The notes beneath the pieces were generated by a model, which was not told the DNA's origin, did no database searches, and saw only the letters and a program-made list of their open reading frames with translations. From contig CM055092.1 of NCBI GenBank assembly GCA_029204225.1, positions 73,632,857 through 73,696,856 of the forward strand: a stretch of 64,000 nt of DNA, in the 5' to 3' direction. Source of the stretch: Diphasiastrum complanatum (taxonomy: Eukaryota > Streptophyta > Lycopodiopsida > Lycopodiales > Lycopodiaceae). The translations under genes were made by a program, and so were the position numbers. Positions 58,301 through 64,000 of this stretch are shown in pieces. Each line of letters opens with the position of its first letter. Within the stretch, counting starts at the first letter, position 1.

Positions 58301-59295
58301 AGAGCCCAGCGCATTTGTATTCAGATGCCCAGCTGGACGACCTGATTTCCACATTGGATTCAGAGGCTCAGCAGATGCCGAGTGTCAGGGCACCCCCTTT
58401 ATCTCTTGCTAGCATGCCATACACATAGACCCAACCAGAGCAGCCGCATGAGGTGTCTACAATTCCTCCAGCTCCTCAGAGGGTATATGTGCGCCGCACA
58501 GCTCCTCCAGTGCCACCGATGTCATTCAGGCCTGCAGCGCCTCCATCGTCGTCCACTTCTGCAGCACCAGGTCTCCATGGCAGGCCACCATCTGTGCCCA
58601 GGTTTTCTCTTGCAGCGCCCACATCCATAGTGGCTCCTCCAGCTGCTCCTCCAGTGGCAGCACCCACTCCACATCCTCCTCCTTTGGCAGCACCCACTCC
58701 ACTGGGCCCTCTTTGGCAGCACCCATGATGTACCAGTACCGGCCATCGTAGCGCCCCTTTCAGTACATATCGCCGCTGTACTTGCCTCCTGCACAGCCAG
58801 TTCCTCCACCTGCAGCAGCCCCATGGGCACACACTCCACGAGCTCATCCTCCTCGCTCAAGTGCACAGGGAGTTCCCTCTTTTGCTTCCCTATCCCAGCC
58901 GGCCTCAGCTTGGGCCCAGCCTAGCCAGCCAGGTGATTTGCATGGGGGTGACGAGGCATTGACAGCTCCTCTTGTCCGCAAGAGTCCAGGAAGGCCCAAG
59001 GGTGCACCGAACAAGAAAGGCAAGGCACAGAAACTGCTAGGGAAGAGAGGACGACCACGCAGGGTTCCAAGTACAGCTAGAGGTGCAGGATTACAGCCAG
59101 CTGGAGCAGGTGTTGTTGGTTTGGCTTGCTTGGGGGATGATGCGGAGGCAGACTGGGATGATGAGTGAGGAGTCCTCCTCCTCGGACACACAGCCCATGC
59201 CAGTTCCAGATAGGTAGAGATATCGGCTGTGAGAGTCAGCTCGGGGCCCTGAGTTGTCTCCGGAGCATTCGTCTGAGTTAGAGCTAGAGCATTGA

Positions 59296-59800
59296 TTGTG
59301 GCTCTGTTATTTTAGTTTTAGTAGTTTGTCTCTAGCATACGGTCTACCATTGTACTTAGATCATTTTTCATATTATATACAGTGTTTGGCATACTTTATT
59401 TGCTGCACATTGTGCGTATGTCGCTCTGTACATGTGATGCTGTATTTTCAATTTTATGTCAAATTCCATGTGCGTGTGTGAATCTTATTTTCAACTAATT
59501 TCGTTTGAAGTGAATGATAGCTTCACATAAATGCACCTACATAATGAGCATAGCAGTTACACTTACACCCCAAACTGCATTTCACAAACACATTTGCATT
59601 TAAAAAAATACAGAGATTGCATTCCACATGACCAGGCTCGCGTTGTACAAAAAACAACTATGTATTCATTCAACCGTTGTATCAAGATAACATCACATAT
59701 CCCATCCTTTTTTTAAGCAGCTATCTAGTTCTTTGCCGCACCCTAAACTGTCGAAAATTACATAGCAACAGTCCGCCACATACGACTGGACCTTATCTAT
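59296..59800. other. Intergenic stretch between convergent transposase and small gene
   Basis: AT-rich 3' regions of both genes. The part near 59740-59800 corresponds to 29270-29350 of copy 1 (words such as CCGCCACATACG and TATCTATTCTAAACAT), confirming the shared layout. No further gene seen. Confidence 0.6.
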
Positions 59801-59801
59801 T

Positions 59802-60144
59802 CTAAACATCCTCCATCGACTCCTCGCCCTCGTCAGGTGCATTTTTCTGTCGCTCTCGCTCTGCCTCCTGGTTAGCCCGACGTCTGGCCGCCCTTTCCCT
59901 GACCATGATGAGCTGCCGCCGTGTGAAGTTCATTCCGATCTGCTCATCCAGATCCATCTCGACAGTGGGGGCAGGGGCCACAGCGGAGGCAGGGATCTGC
60001 AGCTCTGGGTGTCTCTCCCGAGTCTGTTGCAACATTTGTGCAAGGTTTCTCTTGCTTGCGATGTCTTTCGTTGTGCCTTCGGATATCTTCCTCGAGCTTC
60101 CTCCTGGCTTCTCCCTCGGTCTTCGGTGGTATGCACTCTGCCAT
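59802..60144 (-). pseudogene. hAT-associated small charged protein gene, copy 3 (one frameshift)
   Basis: ATG at 60144 (MAECIPPKTEGEARRKLEED, IRRHNERHRKQE). The frame breaks near 60050 and resumes as MLQQTRERHPELQIPASAVA, VEMDLDEQIGMNFTRRQLIM, VRERAARRRANQEAERERQK and NAPDEGEESMEDV, stopping at 59802. The total of 343 nt shows a one-base indel. It has a slightly longer central linker (APAPTVEMD) than copy 1. Apart from this indel the whole length is preserved, and it gives the best view of the acidic C-terminus. It lies on the strand opposite to the transposase, converging with it as in copies 1 and 2. Confidence 0.75.
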
Positions 60145-60316
60145 CTCGATCGACCTTCTCCTCACAGCACCCTGCTCCTCGAACACCCTCTCACAGCACC
60201 CTGGCTCTCAAACAGCCTCTCATAGCCTGTCACCGGCTCTCGCTTGCTCTCTCATTGTCTATCACTAGCTCTCTCACAGCCTCTGAAAATGCCGATCACA
60301 ATGGCATTTTGAGTGG

Positions 60317-60324
60317 TTATTTAT
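60317..60324 (-). promoter_or_regulatory. TATA-like box of the small gene, copy 3
   Basis: The minus strand reads ATAAATAA after GCTGTGGGG, 173 bp upstream of the ATG at 60144. It matches the position of TTAAATAG in copies 1 and 2. Confidence 0.5.
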
Positions 60325-60339
60325 CCCCACAGCTTGATC

Positions 60340-60500
60340 GGCCATGTGAATCCCCATCATCCCTCCATGTGCCTCTGTACCCTAAACCCATGTGATGCTT
60401 CCCCCCTGTGTTGCTCTCCCATTGGCCCCATGGTCTGCTCACTCACAGTGCCCATGTGCTGTTGCACCAGTCCCCTGCACCATGTACTGTACCCTCTTTT
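60340..60500 (-). repeat. Subterminal minisatellite of hAT copy 3, about two units
   Basis: Inverted relative to copies 1 and 2. The minus strand reads GCACATGGGCACTGTG, AGCAGACCATGGGGCCAATG, GGAGAGCAACAC and AGCATCACATGGG. Fewer and more diverged units than in the other copies. Confidence 0.75.
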
Positions 60501-60603
60501 TTTACACCCAAAACCCCTTTTTTTTCCATTTTTTTGACCTGTTTTGGTAGGTAATAGGCAAAAATTAAATATTAAAAATATTTAAAAAAAAAATATTAAA
60601 AAT

Positions 60604-60679
60604 GGTACCGCCCTGGTACCGTGGATCCCAGGGTGGTACCGTACCGGCGGTACCATACCAGCGGTACCAAGGGACACTA
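60604..60679. repeat. Terminal GGTACC cluster of hAT copy 3
   Basis: Five perfect GGTACC palindromes (60604, 60615, 60635, 60649, 60663) within 65 bp, ending ..AAGGGACACTA at 60679, the presumed transposon end. The minus strand starts TAGTGTCCCTTGGTACC. Copy 1's end at 28309 aligns (TAGTGGCTGGTGGTACC) but keeps only one GGTACC, the others having mutated. Confidence 0.65.
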
Positions 60680-60681
<2 letters not shown>

Positions 60682-60720
<39 letters not shown>

Positions 60721-60740
60721 CACACACACACGTGCGCGCG

Positions 60741-60780
<40 letters not shown>
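60682..60780. repeat. Compound (AT)n(CA)n(CG)n(CA)n microsatellite
   Basis: AT 60682-60713, then CA, a short GCGCGC block (60732-60742) and CA to 60780. It borders the presumed hAT copy 3 end; copy 1's end is bordered by the same (TA)n-TCA. Confidence 0.9.
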
Positions 60781-60783
<3 letters not shown>

Positions 60784-61640
60784 TTATAGCATTTTGGAAC
60801 GGTCGTTCCGGAACTCAATAGGCCCTAGAATGCGTTTCGGGACATTTCAAATTGATACATAAGTATTAAATTGGTTCTATTGATAAGAAAGAATCAATAA
60901 TTGAGTAGTAGCTTGGGACTCGGATTAAGCCAGGTCCAGTAATCAAGCTTGCAATCTGCACCATCAGTAGCAAGCATCGGAGCAATGTCCACGTGTAGCT
61001 GGGAATGAGTATCAAAGCACATATGAGCAACATTGAAGTATATGGCGGCAACATCCCCAAAAACTATCCAAGAGAGGAGAAGGAACTCTCTCAAGGTGCT
61101 CTGATGTTCTCGGAACACCAAAACAAAGTCACAACTCAGCATCATAAACCAAGTGATATGGAGCAACCCGAAATGACAGGGAACCTGAAGATCACCCGGA
61201 CAAACACTAGTTGGAACGGAGGCAATAACCCAAGCCATTAGAATATGCCAAGCCTGACAATGAGCAACAATCCAAGGAACAAATAGAGAGACACATGCAT
61301 ATCATAGAGATATCCGCACCATAGGCGATCAGTAATATGGAAAAACTAGCACCAATCAATTGGTCCAAATGAAAACCAAGCTATACATAATAACCAGGAA
61401 TGCCACATAATTATAGCTGAAAATGAAGCAGTAGTATGAGTAATAGGTCCAAATGAAATCCAAGCGATACGTAACAACCAAGAATGCCAAATATCAAGAG
61501 GTAAAAAGGAATCAGTCACATGAAAAACCTCTAATGCATAAAAAGCCCAAAAGTGTATACCATCGGCATGGACTGCAGCAAACCTATATGTAGAAACACA
61601 AGGAGACTGAAGGATGCCCGTATACTCATCTAGAAAGATT
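60781..61640. other. No gene recognised; 84 bp direct repeat at 61363-61491
   Basis: GGTCCAAATGAAAACCAAGC and the next ~25 bp are repeated 84 bp later as GGTCCAAATGAAATCCAAGC. The minus-strand frame 61238-60894 has no recognisable motif. Confidence 0.4.
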
Positions 61641-61645
61641 CCAGC

Positions 61646-62302
61646 TTATAAATACCCTAGATAAGTAATAGTGACCATCTGGCAAATATCTTCGGATGGA
61701 AAATGTGTAACGGTAAGGGCCAAAGGCGCATGAATCATGTAAGGAACCATAGAAATATCATGAGGCAGATCACAAACCTCAAACAAAGATCCATGGAGTA
61801 AAGAGAGGACCCATGGATGGTGAAAGTGAAGTAGCAACTGATGTACTCTGAATGGAAAGAAGAGCTGCATCCTGAGCCTTTGGTAGGTCACGCATAAACT
61901 GCTTCCCGGTAACCAACTGATAGTCACCCTGGGAATCAATACCAGCAAGTGAATGATGCTGACCAACATGAGTAAAGGAAAGTGTCTGCTGAGAGAGATC
62001 CACAACAACAACACCAAGTGAAGAGAACTAGTCTGCACAAAAATAATGTCATAGCACTCCAGAGGAATGATGTAGAAATCTCCCTGACCAGAAAAATCAC
62101 CAATGCAATAGTCCAAGCCCTGAAACATCTGAGAACTGGAAGAAGAATGGGAACGAGCAACCTCAACACTGAGAGGCTGGGAAGCACGAACAGGTGTAGC
62201 ACAAATCCTGGTGGAAATGTAACTGCTAATAAATGAATGTATACTGCCTGTATCCACTAAAGCAATATACTCTCGCCCTGCATCTAGAATAATATGATCC
62301 AC
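61646..62302 (-). pseudogene. Ty3/gypsy aspartic protease region remnant
   Basis: The minus frame from 62302 has ALVDTGSIHSFISSYISTRI, the D(T/S)G protease triad and the helix after it, then LDYCIGDFSGQGDFYIIPLE, typical of the gypsy retropepsin (ALIDSGASHSFIS...). A frame change near 62040 leads to MDLSQQTLSFTHVGQHHSL, corresponding to GMDWL. No RT can be recognised downstream. The gag expected upstream is not identifiable. Confidence 0.65.
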
Positions 62303-62309
62303 AAATCAT

Positions 62310-63690
62310 AAATGGAACAACATACGTAGGCATAATAACAGAAGCATCAACTGATAAGTTATGGCCTAAATATGCATCTAGAAGAACCGCATACTCATCC
62401 AGACGGGTATCAGCAAAATAAGCTAGTGAGTATACAATAAGACCATCATGAAATGTATAACCATATGCCATATGGAGATCTACTGGAGTACCCAAAGCAA
62501 CTGCAAGAGCAACCGTAGACCCATGAATAATATCGAAATAAGGAGCATGGGCGACAACATCTATAGCATGGCGCTCAGGAACATGAGTAGCATCAAAGTA
62601 CTCAACAACAATTTCAAAGCATGCAACAACATCAACAACAGTAGCAAGGCATACTATATCAGTATCAAAGCATGGAACAATATCATAGCATGCAACAACA
62701 TCGGTAGCACCATCAAAGCATGCAACGACATCATCAATAGTATCATAGCATGGTATATCAATATCAATCGCGAACATATGTTTACATGGTATATCACTAT
62801 TAAAAACAAAAAGATAATCTAAAGTGGATAGAGACCGAAATCAGAAGTCATGATAAAAAATAAAATTAAAAGTAACGGAAAAGAATACGTAACCCAATGA
62901 TCCAAATAATTTGGGTGATTTTTTATTTTATTTTTTATAATGGAGCGTAGAAAATGAAGAAAAAGTGAATAACAAAATCGACGATGAAAACGAATTATGG
63001 AATCGAAATGCAAATGGAACGGAACCTAATAACAAATAACGAAAGACAAAATGAAAAATGCGATGGAAAACGCAAACTACAAAATGGAATGGAATAACAA
63101 AACAACAGCCAAAGGCAGAAAGTTAAGCCAGGCAAGATGCTAATCAAGTGGACGAACTGAAGGAGAGGACAAGTCGTCACAACAGGTACACCAATAAAAA
63201 GATGTGAAAAAGCCTGCTAAAGGAAAAAAAGAGGAAATGACAAATAAAAAAGTAGTACCTTGCAACTGCAATCGAAAGTGTGTTGAAAACAAAAGTAAAA
63301 TGAAGAGATACCGGGCAGCCACCAAATAGAGATAAGAGGGGCTTGCAAAAGCAACCAAATAATGAGAGAAATAAGTAGCAAGTAGAGGAGTATATGGATG
63401 GAAAATAAACAACCAAGTGAGGAAAGTGAGTGCCAAAAAGAGAGGGTTAGGCAGCCAACAAGCAAAGTTGGAAAGTCAATAAAAAGAAGGTGGAGACAAT
63501 GCAAGGAGGGGTGGGCTGGGAAAGAGTATAGATAGGTTGAGTTGTGGATAGCAAGCCGAAAGTAAAGTAGGGTGCTGGAAGTAGGTGATGGTGGGCTGGA
63601 AAATGGGCAGTAGCTTTGGGTAGCAGTAGGAGGGCGCCAGTCCTCCAAACGATAGTCATAATCTGCAAAACAAGTGGAGAGAGAAAGCTG
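62310..63690. other. No gene recognised; degenerate CAAAGCATGCAACAAC repeats at 62580-62760
   Basis: Five or so copies of an AAAGCATG(C/G)AACRAYATC-like word, about 20-40 bp apart, near 62580-62760. The long minus-strand frames here have no recognisable domain and biased (T/C-rich strand) composition. Confidence 0.4.
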
Positions 63691-63699
63691 AAAATGCTG

Positions 63700-64000
63700 A
63701 AGATCCAAGCTGAAAATGGATGCTGGGCAACAGCCAGTAAGATCCACAAATGTCCTACAAAATGATGAAAAACCGCTGAAAATGGTGATGAAGTCGGGCG
63801 TTGGATCAGCAAAATGGACAACAAATTGGTGGAGAAATCCATCGAAGATGGCAAGGTAGTAGGGTACTGGGCAGCAGCTACCAAGATCTGCACATAACCT
63901 GAAAAAAAATGGAGAAAACCGCTGAAAATGGTGATGAAGTAGGGCGCTGGACAGCCTCCAATCAATCCATGAAATGGGCAGCAAATCGGTGGAGAAATTC
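63700..64000. repeat. Tandem ~70-80 bp repeats (GCTGAAAATGG units)
   Basis: Four related units start near 63708, 63773, 63843 and 63923, each with (GC)TGAAAATGG, a (G)GGC(G)CTGG-like word and a CCA..AAGATC or AAATCGGTGGAGAAAT tail. The second and fourth units are closest to each other. The array runs off the window edge and may be the leader or LTR of the gypsy element whose protease lies at 61.6-62.3 kb. Confidence 0.6.

Larger units (their letters stand above)
48820..59295 (+). pseudogene. hAT-like transposase, copy 3, split by gypsy element C
   Basis: The coding sequence starts within the BED finger (CRYCLVEFAASLTRLKGHLL, 48850) and continues VLRFCTAPYVADPELLPAWL to 49140. Element C interrupts it to 55359, after which the same frame resumes (VPSRLPVATAVPPPRPVART). 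It continues with QAVASLIYELNLPFAITNS, a stop at 55974-55979, SIMSDGWTDVRRRPILNILV (56110), VSTDNATNCVQMGVLL, TPCAAHDIDLLMGDIGALPL, and another stop near 56598. Introns are 56853-56946, 57293-57382 and 57545-57650. They flank LRFIWETRWNYFHRSIHSVA, LPITWWTMFGSTYPSIQRLA, SQDCAASMCERNWSTWALVH and TKISNLERQVDLPTDS. A GA run (57767-57783) shifts the frame; further breaks occur near 58080 and 58425. The C-terminus has GRPKGAPNKKGK and KRGRPRRVP and ends at 59295. This copy retains the most complete domain order. Confidence 0.9.

Noticed and set aside
63217-63984. 255-residue minus-strand frame rich in Leu, Ser and Phe that could pass as a membrane protein
   Set aside because: It spans tandem DNA repeats and a purine-rich plus strand, which gives hydrophobic codons by composition; no domain is recognisable.

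Overview
The window reads as nuclear DNA of a land plant with a large, repeat-rich genome. The evidence is intron-bearing genes with GT-AG splice sites, chromodomain Ty3/gypsy and Ty1/copia retroelements primed by initiator tRNA-Met, hAT transposons, plant-type TTTAGGG-like stretches and very long GA/CT microsatellites. I cannot name the species. Only one ordinary host gene is recognisable: the last four coding exons of a PDIL5-3/5-4-type protein (ERGIC/ERV41-46 cargo-receptor domain) on the minus strand at 19724-20872. Nearly everything else is mobile DNA in various stages of decay.

Layout. 1-5.2 kb: a foldback repeat, a gypsy integrase-chromodomain remnant and a copia RT remnant. 5.2-10.4 kb: copia gag-protease (+) and copia RT-RNase H (-) remnants with two very long GA tracts. 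12.1-15.1 kb: three copies of a ~400 bp repeat around a 1.4 kb near-perfect palindrome. 15.6-18.6 kb: an internally deleted, spliced hAT-like transposase gene (copy 5). 19.7-20.9 kb: the host gene. 23.2-28.0 kb: gypsy remnants, one of them interrupted by a LINE. 28.3-31.6 kb: hAT copy 1. 32.2-44.0 kb: hAT copy 4, split by a tandem pair of gypsy elements (A and B) that share their middle LTR. 44.9-60.7 kb: two hAT copies (2 and 3) fused head to head, copy 3 being split by a third gypsy element (C) with a clean GCCCC target-site duplication. 61.6-64 kb: a gypsy protease remnant and short repeats.

The most interesting theme is the hAT family. Three copies (1, 2, 3) carry the same second gene, convergent to the transposase: a small (~114 codon), highly charged, probably helical protein that I do not recognise. 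It sits behind a conserved TATA-like box and beside an 81-85 bp subterminal minisatellite. A fourth, decayed copy of this small gene lies at 12.6-12.9 kb. Recurrence in the same relative place in diverged copies suggests a two-gene transposon rather than a chance ORF. No copy in the window looks autonomous: all transposases carry stops, frameshifts, deletions, an inversion or insertions.

The three gypsy elements (A, B, C) are one young chromovirus family with ~358 bp LTRs. C's two LTRs differ at only about three positions by eye. A carries a 14 bp frameshifting duplication in gag. B and C share a +1 frameshift in integrase. Both insertions are inside hAT transposase genes.
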